From Buxus sempervirens (Eukaryota; Streptophyta; Magnoliopsida; Buxales; Buxaceae): a stretch of DNA of 64,000 bases. The DNA lies in NCBI GenBank assembly GCA_947561395.2, contig OX387190.1, forward strand, positions 40,474,392 to 40,538,391, written 5' to 3'. Shown here one piece after another: positions 35,601 through 49,417 of the stretch (positions within the stretch are counted from its first letter, which is position 1; each line of letters starts with the position of its first letter). Under the pieces are notes generated by a model, which worked only from the letters and a program-made list of their open reading frames with translations, was not told the origin of the DNA and did no database searches. The position numbers were made by a program, and so were the translations under genes.

Positions 35601-38600
35601 CCAACCAGATTGGTTGTGTCGCCACTTTTTTGAATGAGATTGAATGGTTTCAGTTACAGAATTTTAATAAACCTTTGTTGCAAAGCTTGTTAAAAGGCGA
35701 AAATTGTGAAGTAGCATTTTTACTCAGACAGCTCTTTCTTGCATCTTCTGCTACTCTGAGGCTGAATTTTCAGATTGGTTGTATTTCTTCTACATCAAGG
35801 TTGATGCCTACTTTTGTTGGAATTTCTCAGTTCTTACTATTGGAATTGGCAGACACGGTTGAAGTGCCACACTCCTTTTCTTTCGTTTGTTTAGATGGTG
35901 TAATCAAATATCTGGAAGTTTTAGGGAGCTATATTTCTTTAACCAACCCCACCTTATCCAGAAATGTTTATGCCATGCTGATAGATTTACATTTAAAGGC
36001 TATAGGCAAATGCATTTCATTACAGGGTAAAAAAGCAACTCTAGCATCTCATGAGACAGAATCAAGTACCAAAACACTGCAAGGTCTAGATGGGTTATCT
36101 GAATTATATTATGCTCGTGAGCCATACAGCTTGGATGAATTTAAATCTAGGCTGAGGGAATCATTCAAGGCCTTCACTCGGCAACCGTTGGAATTGCATC
36201 TGTTGTCTGCAATACAAGCTATAGAGAGAGCTCTTGTTGGTGTGCAGGATGGCTGCACTGTTGTCTATGAAATAAATATGGGAAGCCCAGATGGGGGCAA
36301 GGTTTCCTCGACTGTCGCAGCTGGGGTTGACTGCTTGGATTTAGTTCTTGAATCTGTTTCAGGTACTTGAAAACCAATGCTTCTATTAAATACAGCAATG
36401 TGAAAGTGATATCCTGTTCTTACTAAAGTAGGTACAGAAAACGAGGCAATCATTTTTTAAATATTCAAGTGTGCTTCTGTTGCAATATTTATCATGTCCT
36501 TTTATAAATAAGAGATACTAAGCAGACAGTTTCATGCATTGCCAAATTGGCTGTTAATATTCCCAATAAACTGTATTATATCACTTCTGTTTCGTGGTGG
36601 TGGTGTTGCTTGGGTTTCTTATTCATGATTCACTGAGTTGCTATTTGTAATCTTCCCATTGCTTTTATGTTGCACTAGCTCTTCTTTTGCCATGCTTTTA
36701 TATATCTCTTTATCAAATCTGATCTCTCTGGTTATTTAAGGTTTTGGAAAGTTACAATTGTGACCATGTTGAACTTTTATTTGTTTATGCATTTCACTGC
36801 TTTTCCTGGTTATGCTTTCCATCAGTCAAGAATGCTAACTTTTTGTACAGAAAGATAATTCACATTTATGCTTGTGATTTTATAACAAATTATCACAGTT
36901 TGTCAGGACAACAACACCTAAAATAAGTTACACAATTGTGACTTGGTCAGAACTAGATGATTAACAAAGGAAATTCTGTTGATGGATGATCTTGGTAATG
37001 GAGAAGCATGTCCTTATTTCTTTTTATTGGTGCTTTAGGTGATGTGTTCTTTCATGGTAACATGTCTCTATCAGTTTGAGGCTATTAGGACGGTAATATT
37101 GAGGACAAATCAGAGGAGAAATTGGACTTCGTTAGCAAGTGATATTGAAGACTTATAGTTCAGAGATAAGATACCTAGTTGTGGTGAATATTGTTCTATA
37201 TGCTTCATCTTCTTTTTATCTGTGTTGATTCTCTCTTGATTTGGAGAAGAATGGCGTGAGACAGTCTTGGTTTTCCATATTTCTTCTGGGATCTATATTT
37301 CTCCAGAGTGGCATTTGTAACCAAGGTTACTTTAGGTTTTAGAGCTGAAACTTTCTGGCTAGATCCAGTGACTGGCCTTTTTAAAATGGGGTTTGGTTGG
37401 CATAACATGGGGTTTAATGCCCCTAGACAAATGCAGAACTGCAAAATCACTATCAGTTCAGGTTGAAATTATTGGTTAATAACATCAACCCATTAACCTG
37501 ACCTAGCATGATTTCTATTAATGGGTTTGGTTGACTATATGTTGACCACTTGACCTTGCTATGAACCTCACACATTACCACCTGCACTAGCTTTTAAGAT
37601 GGGAAAAAAATTTCTTTTGTGGTTCTTTTATTTCTCCTTTCTAGCCTTATGTTTTATAGAGGTGACACTTAAACTTCCTCTATGTTGACTTATTGGAAAC
37701 TTGCATTGATTTTTTTTTCTTTTTTTGGGTATTTCTTAGCATCTTTTTTTTTATTATAAAAGAGATAGTAGTTCAGCTGACCAACTTGAATTATTTTTTT
37801 TATCGGTAATGAGAGAATATATTGATAGAATTTTTGGTTGTGACAGCTTGTTTGTTCAATGGGTGGGTTTGGTTACCCAATCCGAACCTGCCCAATAGCA
37901 CATGTAGGTCAACTGGTTATCTTTAGCACCATTCAGAGGCGTTGCCTATGTCTATCATAATTTTCAGGAAAATGTTCATCAAGGTAGGTGTCCATTAACA
38001 TAGGAGGATTGCCGGTACATAAGCATTTCCATTTTCCTTCTTAACAAAGTTGATTCATCAAAAAAAGTAAACATAGCAACACTTTCACCATTCATTCTTT
38101 GAGCTGCTTTGGCTGGTTCAGCTTTGCTTCCTCTTCAGTTTGGTGGGGAAAACTATGTCTTTTTGGAGGTGCTAGTTGTCCTCTTATGATAGAAAAGAAG
38201 ATCCTGCTGATATACACTTACTTTTGCCAAGCTAAAAGAGAATCAGTTAATCATCCTTTCGTGCGATCTCTTGGGATTTTGTTTCCCTTTTCATCCTTTT
38301 GGCTTTTATTAGGTTTGGCACTGTAGTCAGCAGGATACTTTCCAAAGTTGGAAGTTAATTTCTTTTGAAGTAGGTAAGGCCATATTGTTTAAGCTGATCT
38401 CTACCATCTGGTGGTCCATTAAGGATTTTGAGGATCTGTTGGCTTTATCATATTGGTGACAGGTAAACTGAGACTGAAAATTTCTGGAGATTGACTTATT
38501 GTTTTCCTTTTGAATATAGAAACTTTATCCATAGTGGTGCTTGTACTTACTTTGTAGATTTTTGGTAGCTATTGCTGTCAAGCATTAACATCTGTTTCTT

Positions 38601-41600
38601 GTTTCTCTTTGTATCAAGGCCTTTGATATCAGTGTTTTCCCGTGCTTAACCTCTGTCAATACACATCGAGATTGCTTATCTAGGGGAAAAAAGATGCCCT
38701 CGGCTGATTATGCTCTGTGGGATTGTGAATCATATAATAGAAAGACCTTGGGTTGCCTGCCTCAATTTTCCAATCAACCATTCTATAGTAAATCATGGAT
38801 ATCAATTTTTCTTGCATTGTTGCTGACAGTTTAAGGGAAACCTAACAAGAATCATCAACAACAAAATAACTTACCTGATTATTGATCTCGGAGAAATTTC
38901 TATCATTTTACTGCAGAGAGCAAGTTGTGTGTTTGTCTGTCAAACAATCATCATCATCATCCTCTCTCTCTCTCCAGAGAGACATAGATATATGTCATCA
39001 AGTCCAAACATTTCTCTTCCCCTATAACAATTTCTACCTGTTGATTCCTCCACCAGAATCTGAGGGAGGATTGCAGAAATGATTGGATTTTCATTTCCCT
39101 GGATTAATAATGCCTTAAGACTCTAGAAACACACAACGGGCTGCTTGAGAAGCTGTTGGCATCATAAGCTTTATGCATTTAAGTAGTTTCTTCATGCACT
39201 TTACTTCGACCAGTCTCCATCTTCAGAACATTGTGCTCTATTTTTGTTTCTTCTTCAGTAGTCTATTTCTTTCTTCTTCAATTGAAAAATGTATTGGCTA
39301 ATACCTGTACCATAAATGCACACTAACTCGGTTTTAGTTTTCATTGATTTTTCTAACTTTTTTATTACTACTATTTTGGAAACCTCACAAGTCAGTGAAT
39401 TGGCAAAGTTTAGATGTAGTATTTCATCTTATAGTAATATATCAAAATTGAGAGACTGTGGTTCCAATATGTTCAAATTGTTTTTCTTGTCACACTAATA
39501 ACCTGGGGCAAATGGAATTCTTGTTACCTGCTGATATGGAGTGCTTTGCTTAGAATCTACTTTTTATCTTGCGAGATTGTAAGAAATCAAATGAAATGCA
39601 AAACTAAGGAATTTTGTTAGTTCTGATACTCTAAAGCTTTGGAGGAGTGGACTGTCTTTATAATTCTTGCACTCTGCTGAAACTTCCATGCACAATTTCT
39701 TGCTGTTTATTGAGCATGGATTTTATGCTAGAATTAGAAACATGGTAATTTGGAACCTTTGCTCAGTTGCTGTGGTGCTTGTTTGTGGCAATTTAACTTG
39801 AGGATCATTTGATCTATCATTAGTATTGTGGTGGAAGGAAGAATTGTCATCAAATGTTAGGGACTCATCAATGTTGTGGACCATTGTAAAGCATGGATGC
39901 TCTGAAGACCTTATTTTTTTCCAAGTATGCTAGTTTTTTTCTTATGCATACGCGCTGTAATTGAAGATCGTATTTCACATAACTGCTATTCGGAAATTGA
40001 AGAGTGCCAAAAAGAGATATTATTGATGATAGAATTAGTTACTACAGCTGAATATTGATGTCTTTATCAGTGTTATATCATTTTCTCCTGATCTAGCTTC
40101 TTTCCAGGGCATAAGCGTTTGAATGTTGTTAGAAGACACATCCAAAGCTTAATCAGTGCTCTGTTCAATATAGTTCTGCACTTGCAAGGTCCAGTGATCT
40201 TCTATGGAAAATTAACCTTTAATAAAGGTGATGCAGCTCCAGATCCGGGATCTGTTGTTCTCATGTGTGTCGAGGTACTGAAAAAAGTTGCTGGAAAACA
40301 TGCTTTTTTTCAAATGGATTCCTACCATGTTGGACAGTCTCTGTGCATACCTGGAGCTCTTTTCCAAGACTTCTGTCAGCTATGTGCTTCCAAAGCTTCA
40401 TCCGATCATCTCATATTCTCACATAATCAAAACCCAAAACAAGTAACGGACATTATTCCCTATATTATAGATCAACAGTTCTCGGTCGATCTATTTGCGG
40501 CATGTTGCAGATTACTATGTACTGTTGTCAGGCATCACAAATTGTATGTAATTTATTTCTTGTTTTTATTTTCTTAATTTTAGTTCTGTGTTCTTGTATC
40601 TTGAAGATTCTTAAAAGAAGGCTTCTACTTGCTTTTACAACTATATTTGTAGAACATGAGTGTGGAAACTGCTTCTTTGTCCTCAGCATAACGTTTTCCA
40701 GGATGTAAATATTATGCTTAACCAATGTGTTTCCTCTATGGGATCAGTGGAAGACCCAATATCAAAATGGCTTGAAATTGAAACAAATTTCATCAAAGAT
40801 TGATGAGGTCGGGTTGTGTAGTGAAGTGCTCCAGACTGAAAAGCTTGATTAGACTGATTTCGCTCGTCTAGTGAAATGGTTTAGAATTGGAGAGACATGG
40901 ATTTCTCTTTTGTGGCAGTTTATTAGGAGTATACTACTTATCCACATGTACTGATCATTGTGTTGCATATTGACCAATATTGACTTTTACCAATTAGCAC
41001 ATATCGAAACTGGCGAGAAAGGGAGGCTATTGCACGTGAAAAAAAATCTTCTACACATATCAATGGGCACATGGAAAAATCTATTACACAGTATCAATAG
41101 GGCTTATGTGCAATAATTCCTTCATGGTGCAGTCGTCTCACCAAGCAACTAAACATGGTGAGGCAAGCCAAACTACCTTTCATCAAATTTTAAAACCTTT
41201 CAACATAGATATTTGGGTGCTTATTTGTATGTTATGTTTCATGCTTGAGAAATTTAACTGATTGTGTAATGTTATCTTGTCTCTTACTAATTTTTAAGAT
41301 GTATTTTCTCTTTTGTGGTTTATCCTTCATGACATGCTAATTGGAATTTGTTATTTTGTTCTATTTTACCTGCTTTGGTTATTTATTATCTGCTGTTCTA
41401 TATTCTACATGTGGCGATAAAATTTGTCTTCTTTGTCTTGTGCTTTGTAGTGAGACTCAACGTTGCATTGCTTTACTTGAAGAGTCAGTGAATGTTCTTC
41501 TTCATTGTCTGGAAACAGCAGATACTGACATAGTGGCGAGAAATGGTTATATTTCCTGGAAAATACAAGAGGGGGTGAAATGTGCTAGTTTTCTCCAGAG

Positions 41601-43699
41601 GATTTATGAAGAGGTATAATAAGCACACCCTAAGATGTTCTAAGGTGTCTAATTATACTATAAGAATCATAGGAAGACTGAAACCTCCCAAGGCTTCATA
41701 AGTCCTGAGTTCTATAATTTTTAGCCTATTAAAAGATAATTTAACATTATGATCAAATAATCCTAGCAGAAATCATCAAAGCTATTCTCTCCTCCAAATC
41801 TCTGTTGTCCTTTTCCTACCTACCTCTTTTCCAATTTTAGATTTTTAATGATTTTGGTTGGATTATGATTGGTTAGGTTGAGTGTTTCTATTCGTCTTCA
41901 TATTTGGTAAGAGGAGGGGGAGCCTGATAAAGGGGGTAGTTTGAGTTTGATATGTTAGAGATACTAGATGGCCAACATGAATTTGCCCAAATAGAGGTTG
42001 GGTTCGTAAGTATATGTCAGAAACTTCAAATGCATTCTACTCTGTTTAAAGGGTCATTAATTTCCTAATCCGTTTTAAAGCAAAAGGGTTGACAGGTGAC
42101 GTCAAAGATTCCCAGCTATCTAAGTCTTTATTACCATGCATTGCACAGGACTTCTAGTTCTCGTACAGGAGAACAACAATGTTATTAAAACAACCTGGCA
42201 AAGCTAGGTAATGGGTATACCTCTCAGTGATCTCACTAAGCAATTACTTGTTTGCCTAGGCAAGAAGCACTCTGTTACTTGATAACCTCAAATGATCTGA
42301 TTTTGTCTTCAGATATAACAGGTTCTGGAGCATCTTATGCTTGATTTGATTTTAGGAGAAGAACTTAGTCTCTTGCGTTCAAATGGGAAAAACTTTTGCT
42401 TTGCTTCTCAGATTTTAAATTCTGAGATGAGAAATGAGATTATATAGCAAAGTGATGAGAAATAGAGATAAAGATAGGTCACCAAAGTACCCTCGGAGCA
42501 CCATTTTGTGTGTGTGTTTTTTTTATTTATTTTTATTTTTTATACTTATTACTCAGTTTTTATTTTTGGTTTTTCCCATTTGGATTGCACAATCACTTTT
42601 ATGTTATTTGATTAATATGTTTCATATTCCTACTTATGAGTTGTCTGATTACCAATTATATGTATGATACCTATGCTTTTTACAAATATTATTTTTTATT
42701 TTATATATTTGAATGAATATGATGTATTATAATTTGTTTTTCAAATACTATAGTTTTTTTAAGGAAAAAATAAATTGTTTTTGGCAAAATTTCGGTGACA
42801 TGCCACCAAAATTTTGTTTCAGGTCTAGGCGAAAACGTCCAATAGCACCGGAACAGCAAACCTTGATTGTAGCATGCATTGATTGCTCTCTCAGCTCTCA
42901 CTGAATTTGTGATGCATTCCAATACCATTTTCTGTAGCATCCCAGAAGTATATTATCTATCTTCAATCACTAGCATGTGTTGAAATGTTTTTTTTACCTC
43001 CCCGGTTTTGACCATTTCTTTATTTGATCAATTTTGATAATAATCAAATTTGGTTACCAGATTTATTGCTTTTAGCATTATTTTCTTTAAATCATTGTTT
43101 GTTGCTTTCTTCTGTATTCTGTTCATGGTTCTATATCTCTCTTTCTCTCCGTTTGTAATTTTTTCCAGCTTTTTTGTTTGAATATTATTATTAAACAGAT
43201 AAGACAGCAGAAGGATGTGCTTGGGCAGTACTGTTTTCAATTTCTGTCTAATTACATATCGATTTACTCAGGATATGGTCCACTAAGAAGAGGCATCAGA
43301 AGGTTGTGCCTTGCAATCCCATCGTCAATTTGATTCTGGCTATGTTTTCAATTATTTTTTCCGAATCAGCCTGTATCTTAGGCATTTTGTGGCGATAAAA
43401 AGAATTATTCTCCTTAATTGCAGGGAAATAGATGAGGCATTGAGACCAGGCGTCTATGCTTTAATAGATGTGTGTTCACCAGATGATCTTCAACAGCTTC
43501 ACACTGTACTCGGAGGTATTCCTGCCAGATGATCTTCAATGTCTTGACTGGATTTGTAGGCTAAAAACATTGGTAAAAGACATTTTGGCTTGGATCTCAC
43601 TGTCATTTTGGTCTTATTGTAGAGGGACCTTGTAGAAGCACTCTGGCAAATTTGCAACATGATTACAAACTGAACTTTCAGTATGGGGGAAAAGTCTGA
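29663..43699 (+). CDS. URB2: Nucleolar pre-rRNA processing protein Urb2/Npa2
   Basis: Ten exons: 29663..29925, 30010..31651, 32038..33462, 33637..34013, 34564..36362, 40108..40543, 41451..41613, 43199..43302, 43424..43515, 43623..43699; phases agree throughout and give 2125 aa. The N-terminus is short and charged (KRRKKKRKLRS, then a Glu-rich stretch), like a nucleolar signal. The middle is a long alpha-helical, repeat-like region. The C-terminus contains LGQYCFQFLSNYISIYSGYG, RRGIRREIDEALRPGVYALI and DVCSPDDLQQLHTVLG, ending QYGGKV, matching the Urb2/Npa2 C-terminal domain. Yeast Urb2 acts in early 60S (27S pre-rRNA) assembly; the plant counterpart remembered is At4g30150. For exon 4 the acceptor CTTAG|TTTC at 33636 is chosen over TGCAG at 33647 because only the former keeps frame (FLCRHLASEYCRLL). 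Intron 5 is 3.7 kb; intron 4 holds a MITE and a decayed exon copy. Confidence 0.9.
34041..34091 (+). repeat. Decayed partial copy of the URB2 exon 4 end, in intron 4
   Basis: 34041..34091 resembles 33959..34013, the last part of exon 4: both contain GCAAATTCA, TTCTTCTCATTTTG and GTGAAAGA/TTGAAAGG in order. The copy encodes ANSWFFSFCAILNSER beside ANSRFFSFCGTYILNIER but lacks the splice donor, so it is probably spliced out. Confidence 0.7.
34201..34296. mobile_element. Tourist-like hairpin MITE in URB2 intron 4
   Basis: A 96-bp near-perfect palindrome starts GAGGCTGTTTGGTATAAC and ends with the complement. It is flanked by TTA at 34198..34200 and 34297..34299, as expected for PIF/Harbinger-derived Tourist MITEs. 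The small loop is an AT-rich spacer. Confidence 0.85.
36363..40107 (+). other. URB2 intron 5 (3.7 kb), no embedded gene
   Basis: T-rich plant intron sequence with only short spurious frames. The donor is TTTCAG|GTACTT and the acceptor TTTCCAG|GGCATAAG. No transposon ends were recognised. Confidence 0.7.
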
Positions 43700-45374
43700 T
43701 CTTAAATATTTTCCTTCCTGGATTTCACACAATGTCATTCTTTTACATCAAGTATGACCTGCAATATAATGAGAAGCTGGGAGGTCACATGCTTACAGAG
43801 TGGCGTGCCTTTGCTCGGGAATCTTGTGACTGATGGAATGAATGGGTAGATGCATGCGATGCATCATTGTAAGTTTCGTTATCTTTAATCTTAGTACAGC
43901 ATTTAAATTTTTATTTGCAATTATTTATTTTTATGTACAAATTTTTTATCATTAGCATTTTCAAGGGCAATTCTTTCTTGTTTTAGTAAGAAGCCATCCC
44001 GCAGGAAGGTAGCATCTGGCCCAGATGGTAAGCTCTGCTGTTCTTACTTCTTACCAGGCTTGGATCTTGTAATATTATGGCTGGACTTGGTTCGTGCTTT
44101 GCAAGGTTGCAGTCTATGCCAACGCTTCAACTACCAGAAAGGAAGAAAGTTTTAAATTCTCTTGATCAGGTTAACTTTGCCTAGTAAGATTTTGGCCACT
44201 CGAAACTGTCCACCTGGTAAGGCCTCGGATACGCTCTACGGAGTGGTAATGGAGGCAAGCTGTGCAGGTGGACGTATGATAGATTTTGTAAAATGTCAAA
44301 TTTATGGCATTTGTTTTTTGAGTTTTGCCACAGAGTAGTGGCGATTTCCAAATAAGGAACGCACCATTGAAATAAGCTGGCCATTGAAAGAGTCATTTCA
44401 ATGTAACTTGGATAAGTTGGGCTTAAGGATCTGAATCTGTTCAAATAGTCAGTGAATGGATGAATTGAAAGCATTAGCTTGATTCGTTCTGAAACGAAGT
44501 CATTTTAAATTAGTGATCGTCAAATGCTGTCCGGGCTCAACGGAAAACGATTTTTTCGGTAAGTATTTTTGTATCAATCTTAAAGTGAAGAAACCTGACT
44601 GCAAAGGTGTTGTCTTCATCGTTCATTATTAATTATAGCTTTGCACCCAAAATCGTGAATAAGTGCTGTGATTTAGTACATTGACTTTAAAAAGTCGATT
44701 CCTCTTCTTCAGAATGATTTTTTTTTAAAGTATTTGTACAAATCATATCACTGGCGCATGACATGATTATGGGTATAGACAATATATGCTATGCTCTTGT
44801 CAAGTGAGGAGCTTTGCCCAACAGAAAATAATGACAAAAAATAATGAGAGGTAAGAATGACTATGAACACAGTCACACAACATGATCGATTAGAAAATCT
44901 AAATTCTAAGAGAAATTTATACTTACCTACCTTTTGGATTATGACAACTACAAATATTTCCCCTAAGGTTCTTGAAATGACAATTACTTGCCTTCTATTT
45001 TTGTTGCCTACTTCATATTCCTTAATTATTTAAAATTTGAATTTTTTGTTATTTCATATAAATAATGATAAGAGGTAAAATAGTCAACTTACAATTTAGG
45101 GAGGTAAGTGTTATTTTAGAAACCTCAGGAGAGGTATCTGTAGTTATCTGAAACCATAAGAGAAGGTAAATACTCAAATTTTAGTAAACAATATTTAAAA
45201 AACGTAAATTAATTGAAGATATGACTTTGGTAGATCAGGATGAAGAGAAGAGATTCGTGTCGACTACCTACTTTGATGATGATGTAATATGTAATAAATT
45301 ACTTACTCCTATATGTTATTTTCTTAGCATAGGGTCATACACGATTCCTTCATTTTGTAGGAAGGGCGTCTTAT
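43700..45374. other. URB2 3' flank and intergenic region
   Basis: The first few hundred bases are probably 3' UTR. The rest is AT-rich with no supported gene. Confidence 0.5.
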
Positions 45375-45590
45375 AATCCTTGGGGTATGAAATCGTCTAC
45401 CGCACGATTTGTGTGGTAGACACTACAGTCACTTTAGATGCTGCCACGTGCAGCATCCAACGGTGGTTGTTATTTGACATTAAAAAATTATGTAAAACAG
45501 AACGTTGGATGTTGCACGTGGCAGCATCCATGGTGGTTGTAGAGTCTGCTACAGCAATCCTGCGGTAGACAATATCATCCCAATCCTTGG
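45375..45590. mobile_element. 198-bp MULE-type MITE with 9-bp target duplication
   Basis: The element spans 45384..45581. AATCCTTGG occurs at 45375..45383 and 45582..45590. The ends are inverted around GTCTACCGCA (GGTATGAAATCGTCTACCGC against GGGATGATATTGTCTACCGC). Internal inverted copies of GATGCTGCCACGTGCA flank a short AT-rich centre. The left duplication is ambiguous by one G. It lies about 320 bases before the next gene's ATG. Confidence 0.85.
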
Positions 45591-45898
45591 TATTGGCCAG
45601 CCTCTTTTAAGGATAAATTATAAAAAGGAAATTAAAATAATAAATAGAAAAGTAAAACTATATACATTTATACACTTCTACCAAAAAAAATATGCATTTA
45701 TATACACACACCTTTTTTTTTTTTTTCTTTTTCCTTTTTTTTTGGGGTATATGCACGCACATATACCTCTGACTCGTACGCTCGCAGTCGACCGTTGCAG
45801 AAGACTAGAAATCTCTTTTGAAATATAACGGTCTCCACCGGCTTTCCCTGGTTTTTGCCCTTTCTCCGAAACCTCTCGTTTCTTTGTTCCAGTCTGCA

Positions 45899-48800
45899 AT
45901 GGTTGCCGACAAAGTTCCGCAGGACTCCTCTGACCGTCGTCAATGGCAGAAAATCTTCAGTGCTGTCGTTCACATGTTGCATACTCAACAATCCCAGCTC
46001 CAATCCCTTGTCAAAGAGAGAAAACTTCTAGAAGACAGGATCAAAATGCAACACGATCGATGGCTTTCCGATGTTCGTCTTCTGGAAGATCAAATCTCTC
46101 AGGTCAGCCTTAGGAAAATCCTTAATTAAGAGATGTTCTATTCTTTTTCGTGAATTCGTAAATTAGGGTTTCAAGTTCTAGGAATTTTAGGGGCTCGGTG
46201 TTCTCGTCTTTTAACTTCTTTTTTCTTTAATCTTATTCCTCTACAGATGAAGAAAGATGTTTCCCTCGCGGAGATGGGTCGCTTGCTTGAGGCAGCGAAG
46301 TCAGATATGGTGGTTGGTTTAAAGCAGAGGGAAGCTTTTCTCTACAAACTAAAATTAGGTTGGATTTTGTTCTTGGTTTTAGGCTTGTCATTCTCCTTTA
46401 ACTATTGTAGTTGAATTTCTCCGTTATATCTTTTGGATGTAAGATATCTGTGGTCGATTCTACGAAGCGCAGACTTCCTGATTACGGAACATCTTATCCA
46501 AGAACAAAACATTTCAGTTAAATAAAAATATTTTTTACCATATGTATAAATAGAACAATTTAATCCCTGCGTCAATACTGGCTATTCAACATGTATTTTC
46601 TTTCTCTTTTCTTTTTCTTTGCTTTGTCAACTTTTTTTTTTTTTGGGGAGAAATTTTGTCTATTCTTGGGTTTGCTTCAGTATTTGAGTGAAGAAACCTA
46701 AGAATTTGAATATTCGGGGTTATTTTCTGCTTGTTGGTTGAGTCTCTGATTTTGAATGGCTGAATGGTTTTCTGCACTATCTTATACATTCCTACAAAAA
46801 CAGAACGTGCAGACAGTGACTTGGAAGATTTCAAATTATGGATTAACTACCTGGCTCATAACTGCTCTGGGAATAAAGTATGTTGTTTTGCATTTCATTG
46901 TAACTTTTAGATTTTGTTGTTTGAGAGTAACAATTGATGTTTTATGGACGCTTTTGTGGTCATCAGCAAATGATTCCTGAAGACATCAAAGAAATTGATA
47001 ATATTAAGGGAGGAGGAGCAGATCTTGACCCAAATTCCGTAGAAAATACGAAAGGAGAAGAGCAAAATTCCAAGATCTTGGAAGGTGAAGTAAGAAAACT
47101 AAAGCGTGCATATGAGAGGCTTATCTCAAAGAATGGTTCTGAGGTTTCTGCACTGTTGTCAGAGAGGGATTTTTTGTGGAACCAGTTTAAGAAGCTGGAA
47201 AAAGATTATTCAAGTCTTAAAACAACCAAGTGTCTGGAAGTTGATCAGGCAAAAGAGAAGATAGAGAAACTTCTGGTTAGTATGGAGCTATTGCAATCCT
47301 CAAACAATGAAAAGGATGATACCATTGCAAAGTTGAACACTAAGTTGGTTGAGCTTGAGTCGGACATGGATAAGAGCAACAAGGAAATTTCTAGACTCTC
47401 AAGGGAGTTAGAGTTGCTACGAAGGTCAAGAAATGCTTCAATTACGCCAGTCTTGAATCGTTGCAATGCAGAATCAAGTACGCAAAACTTGGAAAGCAAA
47501 AAAGTTGGTCGGGGAAACAATATAGCTCCTGTTAAGAAAGAGTCATCTATGTCAATATCATCTGATTTAAAGGACTCTGAAAAGGTAAATGGAAATTAAA
47601 TATTTAAAGTTTTTTTCTTTTTGAAATCATTTTTAGTGCAATATTTTAAAGTAAGTAGATACCAATGCTTATGTTGAGTTAAATGCTTCGCTTATTCCCT
47701 CACATGGCATCTGCCTAGAAAACATTACCATTGACAGGCGGATCATTCTGACTGTGAAAATAGCTTTCAACAAGAATTCATATCCGCTTAAGTTGGACTC
47801 CATGGTGTTGCTGTGTAGCAAGGTTAATAGAAATGTTCACAACTGAGGAATATGTTTTTATTAGGTTACCCCTCACTTGGGGATTTGTGTGCTGTCCCAA
47901 CCCACATACACACACACTTGCACACATAATCCAAGGAGTCAAAGCCTAGTAGATACAAATTATTTCAATGTGTTTTTTCCGGATCTCTTTGCTCTAGTTT
48001 GGAAAATTTTCTTGCTTAGAAACGTTTATTGTTATTTATATGTTTGCCATTCATGTCTATTTGCAATTTAAAGTTTTAATCACAGCAAATAACTAGAAAG
48101 ATTTAAAATATGTGGACGAGAGTAATGCGAAACTATTATCTCTATAAAAACTTGATATTCTTATGGCTTATATATTTAGTTTCACCAAACATAAATCTGG
48201 ACTTTTGGAGAAGTCCCGAACAATATGTTTAAAGTACTAGAATAAACAACTGGTTGCACATTAGATAGGCAGATTATAATATTCTTTTCTGGCACTTCGA
48301 ATAACTTATTTGCATGTTGCTTATATCTGTTTTATCTAAGGTTTCATTTAATTGATATTTTTTTGGTAGTTTCGGTATGACAGTCTCTTCTGCAGTGGTT
48401 TTTGAGATATTGAGATGATATAGCAGGATTCGTTTTGCCAATATAAACTAGTTATAATAATGTATTTTGATGTTATTTTTGCTACTTACTGTCCTCATGA
48501 GAGAAGTAGGTTAGCCCTGTTATTCAAAGTGGCTTGATATATGCCCTGTTGCTGTCACTAGGTTTGGCAGAATGTGCATCCTTTTGGGTTACTCAGATCT
48601 TATTCAATGTGTTTTCCTTTTCTTCGCATCCTGATATTTCTGTTCCTTTTATTTTTTTCTTTATTGAATTAAGAAACAGGGAGTAGGAAATCATTCTCAG
48701 AACATTGCATTCATATCTTCCAGCTTTCAGTTGTCGTGTTGCCATTGGGTCCTATCAGAATTATTTCATAAGCACCATGTCCATTGCTTGCATGTGAAAC

Positions 48801-49417
48801 TTTTTGGAGGACAGGATAAGTGAGTAGGATTAGATGATGGGATAGATTTGCCATTGGGTCCTATCAGAATTATTCATAAGCACCATGTCCATTGCTTGAA
48901 TGTGAAACTTTTTGGAGGACAGGATTAGATGATGGGATAGATTTCTCACATGTGGGCAGCCCGCATGATTGTAAACTAGACATATCGAATTTACATTTAC
49001 ATGAGCAGCACCGCCTGAAGGGAAAACTGGTGGCATGAATTTTTCTGTTTTTTAAATTATGATGGTGCTACTGAACTGTTGATTTGGTATCACGAAACTA
49101 ATACTGGTAACTATTATTTACGTCTATAATTTTCCTAGAAAAATGTTCAAGAAAATGCTAAATTAGTGAACAGGAAACTACATAAATTCTTGCTTTTACT
49201 CTTGAGAGAGACATTTTCTGTTTCTTTTGTTTCAGATGTTGAAATGATGAACTGGGTGGGAGCATTACATGACTCACATTAAGTCTTTTAAACTTCTACA
49301 TTTTGTGATCAGGGACACAAGAAAAAATCAAAGAGACGAGGAGTTGAGGCCATTACCATTTCAGAGACTCCAAGGTTGTTCTCATCTGCATTCAAAGTTC
49401 CAAAACTGAAAACTTAG
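45899..49417 (+). CDS. Coiled-coil protein of unknown function
   Basis: Five exons: 45899..46102, 46247..46358, 46804..46877, 46967..47584, 49313..49417; 370 aa with consistent phases and GT/AG ends. N-terminal residues (MVADKVPQDSSDRRQWQKIF) lead into a long, Leu/Lys/Glu-rich heptad pattern (QSLVKERKLLEDRIK, MKKDVSLAEMGRLLEAAKSD, EVRKLKRAYERLIS, AKEKIEKLLVSMELLQSS, NKEISRLSRELELLRRSR). The last exon has a basic stretch KKKSKRR, possibly a nuclear signal, and ends VPKLKT. I recognise it as a conserved plant coiled-coil type but cannot name it. The frame is intact; the 1.7-kb intron 4 contains a tandem duplication. The start is the first in-frame ATG after a CT-rich leader. Confidence 0.82.
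48739..48945. repeat. ~109-base tandem duplication in intron 4 of the coiled-coil gene
   Basis: Units start at 48739 and 48848 with TTGCCATTGGGTCCTATCAG and contain CATAAGCACCATGTCCATTG; they differ by small indels. The duplication is recent and intronic. Confidence 0.88.

Noticed and set aside
44181-44474. 97-codon minus-strand frame after URB2
   Set aside because: Lies in the URB2 3' flank with no motif or splice signals.
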